Assembly: GCA_913058255.1 (NCBI GenBank)
Contig: CAJXQU010000021.1
Coordinates: 1 to 34,486, forward strand
Length of the DNA stretch: 34,486 nt
Reading direction: 5' to 3'
Source of the DNA: an uncultured Pseudomonadota bacterium
GTDB lineage: Bacteria > Pseudomonadota > Gammaproteobacteria > CAJXQU01
A program made the position numbers and the translations under genes. Position 1 is the stretch's first letter. Every line of letters begins with the position of its first letter. Shown here piece after piece: positions 25,346 through 32,749 of the stretch. The notes below the pieces were generated by a model. That model worked only from the letters and a program-made list of their open reading frames with translations. It searched no databases and had not been told where the DNA came from.

Positions 25346-26713
25346 CTATTTTGATTTTAAGGCATGAATCAATTGTTTGTGAATGCCACCGAAACTACCG
25401 TTACTCATGATCAGAATGTGATCATCAGGTTCTGCGACTGCAACAACGGTTTGGATAATGTCTCCAATACTTGAAAAGATTTGATGTTTATCTTTATCGA
25501 AGGTTTCAAAAGAGTCGTTTAAATTCCAATCCAGATCATCTGGCTGGAAAATATAACTCAGATCAGCATTCGACAATGAATAGGCTAATGATGTTTTGTG
25601 GACTCCCATTTTCATCGTGTTTGAACGTGGTTCGAGAATACTAATAATGCGAGCTTCACCGACATGACGGCGTAATGCTTCCAGTGTTTTTTCGATGGCG
25701 GTTGGGTGGTGAGCAAAGTCGTCGTAAACGGTAACATCATTGATCGTATCCAACAATTCCATTCGACGTTTGACACTTTTAAAGCGGTTTAATGATTCGC
25801 AGGCAACCTTAGGAGTAACGCCTGCATGGCGTGCAGCAGCAACCGCAGCAAGCGCATTTTTAGCATTGTATTCGCCGATCAAAGCCCAACGTACTTCATG
25901 GGTTTCATCATTTAGAGTCACCGAAAAATGACCATAGTCTGATTTAATTGCTTTAAGTGACCAGTCATTTTTTTCAGCATCATCACCAATCGTTTGGGTT
26001 TCTGACCAACAACCTTGCTCAAGCACATCCTTAATATTCGTTTCAACGGATGGATAGATGATTTGACCGGTTTGCGGAACGGTTCTTACCAGATGATGAA
26101 ACTGTCGTTTGATCGCATCGAGATCATCAAAGATATCGGCATGGTCAAACTCCAAATTATTCAGAATCGCCGTACGCGGGCGGTAATGAACAAACTTGGA
26201 ACGTTTATCAAAAAAAGCCGTGTCATACTCATCAGCCTCGATGACAAAAAATGGATGCTCGCCCAAACGCGCGGAGATGCCGAAATTTTCCGCCACGCCA
26301 CCGATCAAAAAACCGGGGTTTAAGTTTGCATCTTCCAAAATCCAAGCCAACATACTGGTTGTGGTGGTCTTGCCATGTGTTCCTGCTACGGCTAAAACCC
26401 ATCTATCTTGCAAAGCATGATCAGCTAGCCATTGTGGACCAGAGGTATAGGGAATACCGCGATCAAGAATATATTCCACCATCGGGTTACCACGCGACAT
26501 TGCATTTCCGATAATGACTAAGTCAGGAGCAGGATCAAGATGCTCGGCTTTGTAGCCCTCAAATAATGTGATTCCGCTTGCTTCGAGCTGATTACTCATT
26601 GGTGGGTAAACATTGGCGTCGGTGCCACTGACTTCATAGCCCAGCTCTCTAGCGATTATCGCTAGTCCGCCCATAAAAGTGCCGCATATTCCAAGGATGT
26701 GAATTTTTTTCAT
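25346..26713 (-). CDS. mpl: UDP-N-acetylmuramate:tripeptide ligase Mpl (murein recycling)
   Basis: Mpl reattaches the recycled tripeptide L-Ala-gamma-D-Glu-meso-DAP to UDP-MurNAc in the cytoplasm. The Mur-ligase layout is complete: an N-terminal Rossmann part beginning IHILGICGTFMGGLA, the P-loop AGTHGKTTTTSML (about 109-121), the central ILNNLEFDHADIF region, and the C-terminal domain with VYDDFAHHPTAIEKTLEALR and LEPRSNTMKMG. The GTFMGG in place of MurC's GIGGxGM is typical of Mpl. Length of 455 residues is normal. It starts 25 bases after the stop of a small membrane-protein gene, so the two are probably one unit. Confidence 0.95.
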   Translation of the reverse strand: MKKIHILGICGTFMGGLAIIARELGYEVSGTDANVYPPMSNQLEASGITLFEGYKAEHLDPAPDLVIIGNAMSRGNPMVEYILDRGIPYTSGPQWLADHALQDRWVLAVAGTHGKTTTTSMLAWILEDANLNPGFLIGGVAENFGISARLGEHPFFVIEADEYDTAFFDKRSKFVHYRPRTAILNNLEFDHADIFDDLDAIKRQFHHLVRTVPQTGQIIYPSVETNIKDVLEQGCWSETQTIGDDAEKNDWSLKAIKSDYGHFSVTLNDETHEVRWALIGEYNAKNALAAVAAARHAGVTPKVACESLNRFKSVKRRMELLDTINDVTVYDDFAHHPTAIEKTLEALRRHVGEARIISILEPRSNTMKMGVHKTSLAYSLSNADLSYIFQPDDLDWNLNDSFETFDKDKHQIFSSIGDIIQTVVAVAEPDDHILIMSNGSFGGIHKQLIHALKSK

Positions 26714-26738
26714 AGATTATTAGTGGTAGATTATGAGT

Positions 26739-27263
26739 TTAAGAAGAAGGCAAAAAGTAGGCTGTTAATTGGAAGAATATTACCGGGTATAAAATGGCTA
26801 TTAGAAAACCTTGTACAAACGAGCAGGCCAATGCGTTGCGTAAAATATGCGCTGTGATGGCAATTTCCCAAGTAAGCAATAGCATCCATAAAAAAAGTCC
26901 TGAAGCCATATCAACATTATGAGTGTTAGCATACTGCAGCATTACCACGACAGGCGCGGCGAAAAGCGAGATCACAATACCTGTTCCAACCTGTGCTCCA
27001 AGTGTTTGTACAAAGCGCATTGGTTTATTATAGAGCCGAAGAATAAATTGAGTAATAATAGCCACTACAGCCAAATTCAATACCACGATAAGGGCTGCAT
27101 CTTTTAAAGGAAGATTGATTAGGTTGAGCAACAAGGCAACAATAGCGGACATGGCAACAATAAAGCCAAGGAAAAAATTAGAAGCAGGTAAATCTTGCGG
27201 TCCTAAGCGGAACAAACAAATCTGCATAAACAATGTGAACAGGGTTTTTATAGAGTCGGTCAT
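26739..27263 (-). CDS. Conserved small inner-membrane protein
   Basis: A 174-residue protein with four or five hydrophobic helices (about 28-48, 55-72, 90-110, 122-142, 148-170). The FRLGPQDLPAS motif near the N-terminus seems to be a conserved signature of this family in proteobacteria, but no function is known to me. Met13 (27227) would put the start just before that motif and is a possible alternative. It lies directly upstream of mpl and divergent from tusD, with only 17 bases between the start codons. A link to murein recycling is conceivable from position alone. Confidence 0.75.
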   Translation of the reverse strand: MTDSIKTLFTLFMQICLFRLGPQDLPASNFFLGFIVAMSAIVALLLNLINLPLKDAALIVVLNLAVVAIITQFILRLYNKPMRFVQTLGAQVGTGIVISLFAAPVVVMLQYANTHNVDMASGLFLWMLLLTWEIAITAHILRNALACSFVQGFLIAILYPVIFFQLTAYFLPSS

Positions 27264-27280
27264 TTGAGCATAGTATACCC

Positions 27281-27637
27281 ATGAAATTCACCATTATCGT
27301 CAATAATGCACCTTATCTGTCACAGTCTTCAGATACGGCTTGTAAGTTTGCGCAAGCATTGCTAGAGCAAGGACATGAGCTGGTACAAGTTTTCTTTTAT
27401 TTTGATGGCGTACTCAATGCCCTCGACAATTCAGAACCCCCACAAGATGATCGGGATGTGATCGAAAATTGGTCAAAACTGGCTGAAGAAAATGAACTGG
27501 ATCTTATTATTTGTTCAAGCGCTGCGCTGCGACGTGGCGTATCAGATAAACTCGCCGTGGGCTTTAAAAGTGATTCGCTTGGCCGATTCAGCAAAGCTGT
27601 CACCCTGTCAGATAGGGTGATCAGCTTTGGAACATAA
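27281..27637 (+). CDS. tusD: Sulfurtransferase TusD
   Basis: TusD is the catalytic DsrE-like subunit of the TusBCD complex, which relays persulfide sulfur from TusA to TusE for 2-thiouridine formation in tRNA wobble position 34. The DsrE fold starts MKFTIIVNNAPYLSQSSDTA, and the conserved active Cys is in LIICSSAALRRG (about residue 79). At 118 residues it is slightly short. ATG 27281 is right for the family, although no ribosome site is visible and the divergent membrane-protein start is 17 bases away. It overlaps or abuts tusC. Confidence 0.92.
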   Translation: MKFTIIVNNAPYLSQSSDTACKFAQALLEQGHELVQVFFYFDGVLNALDNSEPPQDDRDVIENWSKLAEENELDLIICSSAALRRGVSDKLAVGFKSDSLGRFSKAVTLSDRVISFGT

Positions 27638-27638
27638 T

Positions 27639-28001
27639 ATGGAACAGAAAACGTGTCTCTTTATTAATCGCCGCTCACCCTATGGCAGCACTCATGCATC
27701 AGAAGCTTTAGATATGGCTTTCGCACTTTCCGCATTTGAGCATAGGGTTAGCCTTATTTTTATGGACGATGGCGTTTTACAACTAATGCGTGATCAACAA
27801 ACGGAAACTATCGGCATGAAAAACATGTCACCTAGCTTTAAAGCCTGGGAAGACTATGAGATCCAACATCTTTATGTAGAACAAGCATCTTTAGAAACCA
27901 GAGGTATGCAGGCTTCAGATTTGTTACTGGACGTCGAAATTATCGATTCACAACAGCTTGCAAAGGTTATACAAAGCCATCAATTTATTTTTAATAACTG
28001 A
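27639..28001 (+). CDS. tusC: Sulfur relay subunit TusC
   Basis: A DsrF-like subunit of TusBCD. The start CLFINRRSPYGSTHASEALDM and centre LIFMDDGVLQLM match the family. A TTG at 27627 is in frame, but ATG 27639, one base after the tusD stop, gives the normal N-terminus. The gene has no active-site Cys equivalent to TusD, as expected. It lies in the order D-C-B-E. Confidence 0.9.
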   Translation: MEQKTCLFINRRSPYGSTHASEALDMAFALSAFEHRVSLIFMDDGVLQLMRDQQTETIGMKNMSPSFKAWEDYEIQHLYVEQASLETRGMQASDLLLDVEIIDSQQLAKVIQSHQFIFNN

Positions 28002-28015
28002 GTGATGAATTGATC

Positions 28016-28324
28016 ATGCCAACACTACACATCATAAACACATCACCCAATATGCGTACAGCTTTGCAAAGTTGTTTGCGAGTAATGCATGAGGATGACG
28101 GTATTATTTTCATTGAAGATGCTGTAATTTCGGTCAAAAAAGACACACCAATCGCTGAATTAATAAAAGAAAAAATATTAACAGGAAAATGTTTTTTTCT
28201 TAAACCTGATCTAGAGGCTCGTGGTATAAAAGAGGAGAGCATGACTCAAGGAATAAAATTGGTTGATTACAATGGTTTTGTAAAATTAACAATAGAATTT
28301 TATAGAACACAAACATGGAGCTAG
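28016..28324 (+). CDS. tusB: Sulfur relay subunit TusB
   Basis: A DsrH-like third subunit of TusBCD. It begins MPTLHIINTSPNMRTALQSC and has the family's short length (102 residues) with the segment DDGIIFIEDAVISV. A TTG at 28010 is in frame, but ATG 28016 is preferred. It overlaps tusE by ten bases, so translation is coupled. Confidence 0.85.
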   Translation: MPTLHIINTSPNMRTALQSCLRVMHEDDGIIFIEDAVISVKKDTPIAELIKEKILTGKCFFLKPDLEARGIKEESMTQGIKLVDYNGFVKLTIEFYRTQTWS

Positions 28325-28626
28325 AGATTACAAAAGATGGTTTTCTGATCAATAAAGAAGACTGGACAAAAGAAATCGCAGAAAAAATTGCGACGGAAGA
28401 AGGCATAATTCTCACAGAGCAACACTGGGAAATTATTTTTTTTATTCAAGAATATTACGCAGAATATAGCCTCACGCCGATTATGCGAATTTTAGGCAAA
28501 GCGATTAGTAAGAAACTTGATGAAAATAAAGGTAAAAGTCGCTACCTGTATAGCCTTTTCCCTGAAGTGCCGATCAAGCAGGCTGCAAGGATTGCGGGCT
28601 TGCCGAAACCACCGAGCTGTATTTAA
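28315..28626 (+). CDS. tusE: Sulfur relay protein TusE (DsrC family)
   Basis: TusE accepts sulfur from TusD and hands it to MnmA. The protein ends LPKPPSCI with the single conserved penultimate Cys (CysA). The second Cys of true DsrC, about ten residues upstream, is replaced by Ala (QAARIAGLPKP), so this is TusE for tRNA thiolation, not DsrC of dissimilatory sulfur oxidation. The N-terminal DGFLINKEDWTKEIAEKIA and HWEIIFFIQEYY are typical. The length of 103 residues is normal. Confidence 0.92.
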   Translation: MELEITKDGFLINKEDWTKEIAEKIATEEGIILTEQHWEIIFFIQEYYAEYSLTPIMRILGKAISKKLDENKGKSRYLYSLFPEVPIKQAARIAGLPKPPSCI

Positions 28627-28707
28627 GCACACAACTTAAATGTAAAATATTTGTCTCAAAAGCACAAAGTCGAGAAAGTAAACTAGAGTTTCAAGGGAAT
28701 AACCTGA

Positions 28708-29406
28708 ATGACGATCCAAGCCAAACCACTGATAAAACTAATTCTCTTTCTTGTTGTTTGTAGTTTTTCATGCGTACTTTTAGCTCATGGCGTGGATGAT
28801 AATACAAAACTATTTTTACTGAACAACGAAGGCGTCTCGATCATCCCATTTATGTATATCGGCGCTAAGCACATGGTCACCGGTTACGATCATTTATTAT
28901 TTTTAGTGGGCGTTATATTTTTTCTTTATCGACCAAAAGATATCATTATCTATGTAACATTATTTACTATCGGACATAGCTTAACCTTAATGCTTGGTGG
29001 TCTAAACGACATTGCGATTAATGCATACTTGATCGACGCCATTATAGGCTTTTCAATCATCTACAAAGGCTTTGATAATCTTGGTGGTTTTCAACGACTG
29101 TTTGGTTTTCAACCGAATACTAAAATAGCCGTGCTGATCTTCGGCTTATTCCATGGTTTTGGATTAGCCAGCAAAATACAAGAATTTCAGATCTCAAAAA
29201 ATGGCCTGTTCGAAAATTTAGTGGCATTTAATATTGGCGTAGAACTAGGGCAATTTTCAGCATTGATCATCGTATTTATCGCTCTTAGCTATTGGCGTAA
29301 ATATCAAAGCTACCTGCGATTCTCAACCGTTACCAATGCCTTGTTGATGAGCTGCGGCATGATGTTGGTTGGTTATCAAATGGCCGGCTTCATAACGACA
29401 TATTGA
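28708..29406 (+). CDS. HupE/UreJ-type membrane protein
   Basis: The protein has a signal sequence (about 1-26, ending CVLLAHG) followed by six hydrophobic helices. Key motifs are GAKHMVTGYDHLLFLVG (about 52-68), FTIGHSLTLMLGG and LFGLFHGFGLASKI, each with conserved His/Asp in membrane regions. These mark the HupE/UreJ_2 family, linked to nickel or cobalt uptake. In some genomes the same pair with a 'transmembrane anchor protein' lies in heavy-metal gene clusters. The gene starts 81 bases after tusE and 20 bases before the anchor-protein gene. Metal is not determinable from sequence. Confidence 0.85.
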   Translation: MTIQAKPLIKLILFLVVCSFSCVLLAHGVDDNTKLFLLNNEGVSIIPFMYIGAKHMVTGYDHLLFLVGVIFFLYRPKDIIIYVTLFTIGHSLTLMLGGLNDIAINAYLIDAIIGFSIIYKGFDNLGGFQRLFGFQPNTKIAVLIFGLFHGFGLASKIQEFQISKNGLFENLVAFNIGVELGQFSALIIVFIALSYWRKYQSYLRFSTVTNALLMSCGMMLVGYQMAGFITTY

Positions 29407-29426
29407 ACACAATTTAGGATATAAAC

Positions 29427-29975
29427 ATGCCTCAGAAAGACAACGATCAACATCCATTGCTATCAACCGGCAACCTAATAAAGTCCAGTGTTTTGGCCGG
29501 TATTTTTGCTTTACTGATATTAATAACAACCATCCTACCTGCGGAATATGGAATCGATCCAACCGGCATTGGTTTATCTCTAGGCCTCACAAAACTAGCA
29601 AACCCAACACATGCAGAACCTACTCAACCAGCCACTACCGAACAAACGGATGAAACTCAAAAACACATGATCGACATTATCGTCCCTGCAGGCATGGGGT
29701 TGGAATACAAGCTTCATATTGTAAAAGGCGAAAAGGTAAAATATTCATGGCAAACCACCGGTGGAGAGTTATATTTTGATTTACATGGCGAACCCGAAGG
29801 TGACACCACGGGCTACTTTGAAAGTTATGCAGAGAGCACGGTTGATACGATAAAAGGTTTGTTCATCACCCCCTTTGAAGGATCACATGGATGGTACTGG
29901 GAAAACAAAGGCAACACGGATGTTATCGTATCTTTGATGGTAGAAGGCCGTTTTGAAATCATCGGTCTTAAATGA
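29427..29975 (+). CDS. Membrane-anchored periplasmic protein paired with HupE/UreJ
   Basis: A 182-residue protein with one N-terminal membrane helix (about 17-36), a linker rich in Thr, Pro and Gln (about 62-77), and a beta-rich periplasmic domain (about 80-182). The domain has DIIVPAGMGLEYKLHIVKGEKVKYSW, LYFDLHGEP and FEGSHGWYWENKG. It resembles the 'transmembrane anchor protein' often adjacent to HupE/UreJ-like genes. His and acidic residues in the LHGEPEGD and GSHGWYW segments could bind a metal. Function is not established. The ribosome site is weak (TTAGGATATAAAC). Confidence 0.75.
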   Translation: MPQKDNDQHPLLSTGNLIKSSVLAGIFALLILITTILPAEYGIDPTGIGLSLGLTKLANPTHAEPTQPATTEQTDETQKHMIDIIVPAGMGLEYKLHIVKGEKVKYSWQTTGGELYFDLHGEPEGDTTGYFESYAESTVDTIKGLFITPFEGSHGWYWENKGNTDVIVSLMVEGRFEIIGLK

Positions 29976-30009
29976 GATTAATTTTTATTTTAAAAACGAA
30001 CATATTTGC

Positions 30010-30138
30010 TTAAAACGTAGAAAAAAAAGAATTCGTCTTAGAACCTAAAAAAGAGATCGCTAAAACGATCACGATAATCATGGCGGTCAATGCCCATCGA
30101 GCACGTTGGCAGTGTTTGCATTTTTTCTTGTTGTGCAT
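30010..30138 (-). CDS. Possible 42-residue membrane peptide with CxxC
   Basis: This minus-strand frame encodes MHNKKKCKHCQRARWALTAM, then MIIVIVLAISFLGS and a short polar tail. The layout is a basic N-terminus with CxxC, then a single hydrophobic helix of about 17 residues. Such an arrangement is not random-looking, and it lies in an otherwise empty 380-base gap, converging on the anchor-protein gene. The ribosome site is weak. Codon evidence is thin because of the length. Function is unknown; a zinc-ribbon-like or metal-binding membrane peptide would be a guess. Confidence 0.45.
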   Translation of the reverse strand: MHNKKKCKHCQRARWALTAMIIVIVLAISFLGSKTNSFFSTF

Positions 30139-30357
30139 TGTTGTCTTAAATTGTTTAGTGCTGAATATACCTAGTGTACCGTTAAATATCTTTCAAAGTC
30201 ATGCAACGATTCATTTCAAGTAGGTGTCTTTCATGCGAGATTAGTATTTAATTAGACTTTCTTAAGCTAGAGAGTTCTGATGAATTCAGTGAGTTCACGG
30301 AATAATCGGTCATATGTTCTCCTAATCTCTAGAACAGTTTTTCGATGGGTATGAGCA
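30139..30357. promoter_or_regulatory. Upstream region of the MocR regulator and the 42-residue peptide
   Basis: A divergent, noncoding stretch between the small minus-strand frame and the MocR-type gene. MocR proteins usually control themselves or a divergent gene from such a region, but no direct repeat of convincing length was found. Confidence 0.3.
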
Positions 30358-31848
30358 ATGCAAATTTCAATTAAGTTAGATTTCCAAAGTGATGAATCGT
30401 TACAAAATCAGATATTTGAGGCGATCCGTTTACAGATACTAAGCGGTCAGTTAGCTCCTGCATTGTTATTGCCTTCTACGCGAGTTTTGAGTGAGCAGCT
30501 AGGTGTTTCTCGAAATACGACGGTTCTTGCGTATGATCGACTGATTGCCGAAGACTACATTTATTCACGCAAGACAATTGGTACATTTGTTAATGATAGT
30601 TTGCCTGAGAATTCTTTAACCTTATCGAATAGGGCTAGTCTCAGTAATAAAAAGATCAATGAAAGAGCCGAGAGGCATTTTGAACGTAATCCGGTGGTCT
30701 TTACTGGACGCGTCCAAGATCTTAACAATCCGAATAGAGAGAAATTAGATATTGATTTTTGGGTCGGTCGGCCTGATCCTGATTCTTTTCCAACTAAGAG
30801 CTGGAGAAAAATCATAAATCAAATACTCCCGTTTTCTGGATCTGAAATGACGAAGTATCATGATCCTGCCGGTATATATGAACTACGAAAATCGATAGCG
30901 AATCACCTTCGTCCTTCAAGAGGTATTGATGCCGAACCTGATCAGGTTATCGTTGTGAATGGTAGCCAGGAAGGATTAAATATCATTTCGCGTTTGTTGA
31001 TCAAACAAAACTCTCCAGTCGTGGCTGAGTGTCCTTGTTATCAAGGAGCTGCTTATGTTTTTGAAAGCTACGGAGCAAAAATTCATCCTGTTAATGTTGA
31101 TGAAAAAGGTTTGGATGTCGGTTTACTCCCTGACGAGCCGATTAGCTTGGCTTATGTGACGCCATCACATCAGTACCCAATGGGAGCCACTTTGTCGTTA
31201 AAGCGACGTATTGGTTTACTCGACTGGGCTAAGAGCACAGGGGCTTATATTCTTGAGGACGACTACGATAGTGACTTTCGACATAAAGGCTCACCTTTAA
31301 CCGCGCTTGCTGGGCAAGATCCACATGGCTGTGTTATTTATATGGGAACGTTTTCAAAGTCCCTTGGTGCAGGTTTACGGCTCGGTTATCTTGTCGTACC
31401 TAAAGAATTAATTGAACCTGTCAGAATGGCCAAAGCAAGAATTGATAATGGTTCTGCTTGGTTACAACAAGCGGTCTTGGCTGAATTTATTAGTAGTGGA
31501 GCATATACAAAACATTTACGTCGGATCAGGAAAATTTATTTAAGTCGTCGTGATTGTTTAGTGGAATCATTAGAGAAATATTTTGGGAAAGTGCAGCTCT
31601 TGGGGTTAGATGGAGGGATGCATCTTATTTGGAAGCTTCCAAAACACTTACCCAGCTCAGTTGAAATGAAACGAATATCTGAAAGTGTTGGCGTTGGTGT
31701 TTACACATTGAAAACGGGTGCTGCACATAACTTTGAGATAAGTGAATATAGCGAAAGAACGCTAATGATTGGTTACTCATCAACACCAGAGAAGCTTATT
31801 GAAGAAGGAATATCAAGGATTGCAAAATCTTTAGAAAATATTATATGA
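30358..31848 (+). CDS. MocR-type GntR regulator with aminotransferase domain
   Basis: A 496-residue fusion of an N-terminal GntR winged helix (about 10-80; LPSTRVLSEQLGVSRNTTVLAYDRL) with a fold-type I aminotransferase domain (about 130-490). PLP-binding features are VVNGSQEGLNIISRLL, LEDDYDSDFRH and the Lys of MGTFSKSLGAGLRLGY, all intact. MocR regulators sense PLP or amino-acid-derived effectors and control genes such as pdxST, gabDT or taurine/ectoine catabolism. Which one this is cannot be told: no dedicated catabolic target remains beside it, only decayed DNA downstream. A perfect hairpin follows the stop codon. Confidence 0.9.
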   Translation: MQISIKLDFQSDESLQNQIFEAIRLQILSGQLAPALLLPSTRVLSEQLGVSRNTTVLAYDRLIAEDYIYSRKTIGTFVNDSLPENSLTLSNRASLSNKKINERAERHFERNPVVFTGRVQDLNNPNREKLDIDFWVGRPDPDSFPTKSWRKIINQILPFSGSEMTKYHDPAGIYELRKSIANHLRPSRGIDAEPDQVIVVNGSQEGLNIISRLLIKQNSPVVAECPCYQGAAYVFESYGAKIHPVNVDEKGLDVGLLPDEPISLAYVTPSHQYPMGATLSLKRRIGLLDWAKSTGAYILEDDYDSDFRHKGSPLTALAGQDPHGCVIYMGTFSKSLGAGLRLGYLVVPKELIEPVRMAKARIDNGSAWLQQAVLAEFISSGAYTKHLRRIRKIYLSRRDCLVESLEKYFGKVQLLGLDGGMHLIWKLPKHLPSSVEMKRISESVGVGVYTLKTGAAHNFEISEYSERTLMIGYSSTPEKLIEEGISRIAKSLENII

Positions 31849-31851
31849 ACA

Positions 31852-31874
31852 ACTAATAAGTAATACTTATTAGT
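31852..31874 (+). terminator. Hairpin just after the MocR-type gene
   Basis: ACTAATAAGT and ACTTATTAGT form a perfect ten-base stem with a three-base AAT loop, three bases after the stop codon. No T tract follows (CTCGTTG), so termination is plausible rather than certain. Confidence 0.5.
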
Positions 31875-31973
31875 CTCGTTGAATCTATTCCTATTGGAAT
31901 AATATCACCCTAAAAAGATAGAATGAAATTCTAGGAACATAGTTAACTTCTAGAAAAAATTATTAACGTATTT

Positions 31974-32009
31974 CTACATAGTACTTAAAATATTAGCATT
32001 AGTATTCAT
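31974..32009 (-). other. Eleven-codon frame behind a very strong Shine-Dalgarno
   Basis: On the minus strand AGGAGGAGGT lies one base before an ATG, which opens MNTNANILSTM and then TAG. Such a strong site in noncoding DNA is unusual. It may be a leader peptide or the preserved 5' end of a decayed gene. Confidence 0.3.
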
Positions 32010-32078
32010 GACCTCCTCCTAAGTTGCTCTTGAATATAGAGCTATAACTTGAAGTATTATTGTATCGTTTGTAATGAT

Positions 32079-32110
32079 ATCGGCATGGGTCGTTAAAACC
32101 CCATGCCGAT
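32079..32110. terminator. Perfect 11-bp hairpin in the decayed region
   Basis: ATCGGCATGGG and CCCATGCCGAT pair without mismatch around a ten-base loop. It lies 13 bases past a minus-strand TAA at 32124-32126 that ends a coding-like remnant, and so resembles that gene's terminator, although no T tract follows on that strand. Confidence 0.5.
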
Positions 32111-32123
32111 CCTGTCTCTATAT

Positions 32124-32250
32124 TTATTTGATTTTATGGGAACTATCTTTAACAAGATGAAAACCTGCTGGACCTAACGAATTCCCCCATGATGGCACCA
32201 TTGGTATCAATAGAAACTATAGAGTTGGCCCTTCTGTTAGTCCAGTGAAC
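32124..32250 (-). pseudogene. Unidentified decayed coding remnant
   Basis: In minus-strand reading one frame gives VHWTNRRANSIVSIDTNG then AIMG, and a neighbouring frame continues WGNSLGPAGFHLVKDSSH to a TAA at 32124. The two look like parts of one C-terminal sequence split by a frameshift. I do not recognise the family. The hairpin right after the stop adds support. Low confidence. Confidence 0.25.
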
Positions 32251-32292
32251 ATTTAATATCATTCTGAACGAAACTAAAGTTGAGATTGATAC

Positions 32293-32746
32293 ATGCATGC
32301 TCACTACCTACAACATGTTCCATTTGAAGATCTTGAAAATATGGAACCACTTCTAATCGCAGTAGGCTACGTGTGTGTTACGTCCATCCAGTTTTATCAA
32401 ACTAGAAACTGCCTTATCTCAACACGTTATTGATTTATTAACAGTGTTAGCTGGGCGGATGAGTGCAAATTAGCTTATCTTTTATGTAGTAAGTTTAGAT
32501 AAGTCTGTATTCGGTATTTGTTTAGGCGTTCAGTTTATCGCTGGCTCAATGGGATTAAATATTATTCAACATCAAGTGAATGACGTTGGTTGGTTTCCGT
32601 TTGAAGGATTCAATAACAGAGATGAATTAACCTTTAGTTTTGCTCTTGGTTTTAAAGCCTTTTACTGGCTAATGAAATGTATTTACCCTCCCAACAAAAT
32701 ATTGGAAAAATATTGTTATCTAATCAGTAAATACGAGGATAGTTAG
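32293..32746 (+). pseudogene. Broken class I glutamine amidotransferase
   Basis: The start MHAHYLQHVPFEDLENMEPL (32293) matches the N-terminus of stand-alone type 1 glutamine amidotransferases (GMP synthase-like, PF00117). That frame stops at TGA 32431-32433. In the next frame, from 32432, DLLTVLAGRMSAN then TAG corresponds to the family's MGGPMSxN block. The same frame later gives SVFGICLGVQFIAGSMG with the nucleophilic Cys (about 32500-32550), then VGWFPFEGFN and FKAFYWLMKC (family: FHWHGETF), ending early at 32746. A frameshift, at least one stop and loss of the C-terminal His-Glu part show that it is dead. The piece from 32549 should not be called an independent gene. It lies three bases upstream of the LysR gene. 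Confidence 0.7.
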
Positions 32747-32749
32747 GGT

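Noticed and set aside
28315-28626. DsrC of a dissimilatory sulfur oxidation pathway
   Set aside because: The second conserved Cys is Ala and no dsrAB is nearby; the D-C-B-E order fits the tRNA thiolation relay.
32549-32746. Independent 65-residue gene
   Set aside because: It is the C-terminal fragment of the broken glutamine amidotransferase; matching sequence continues upstream across a stop and a frameshift.
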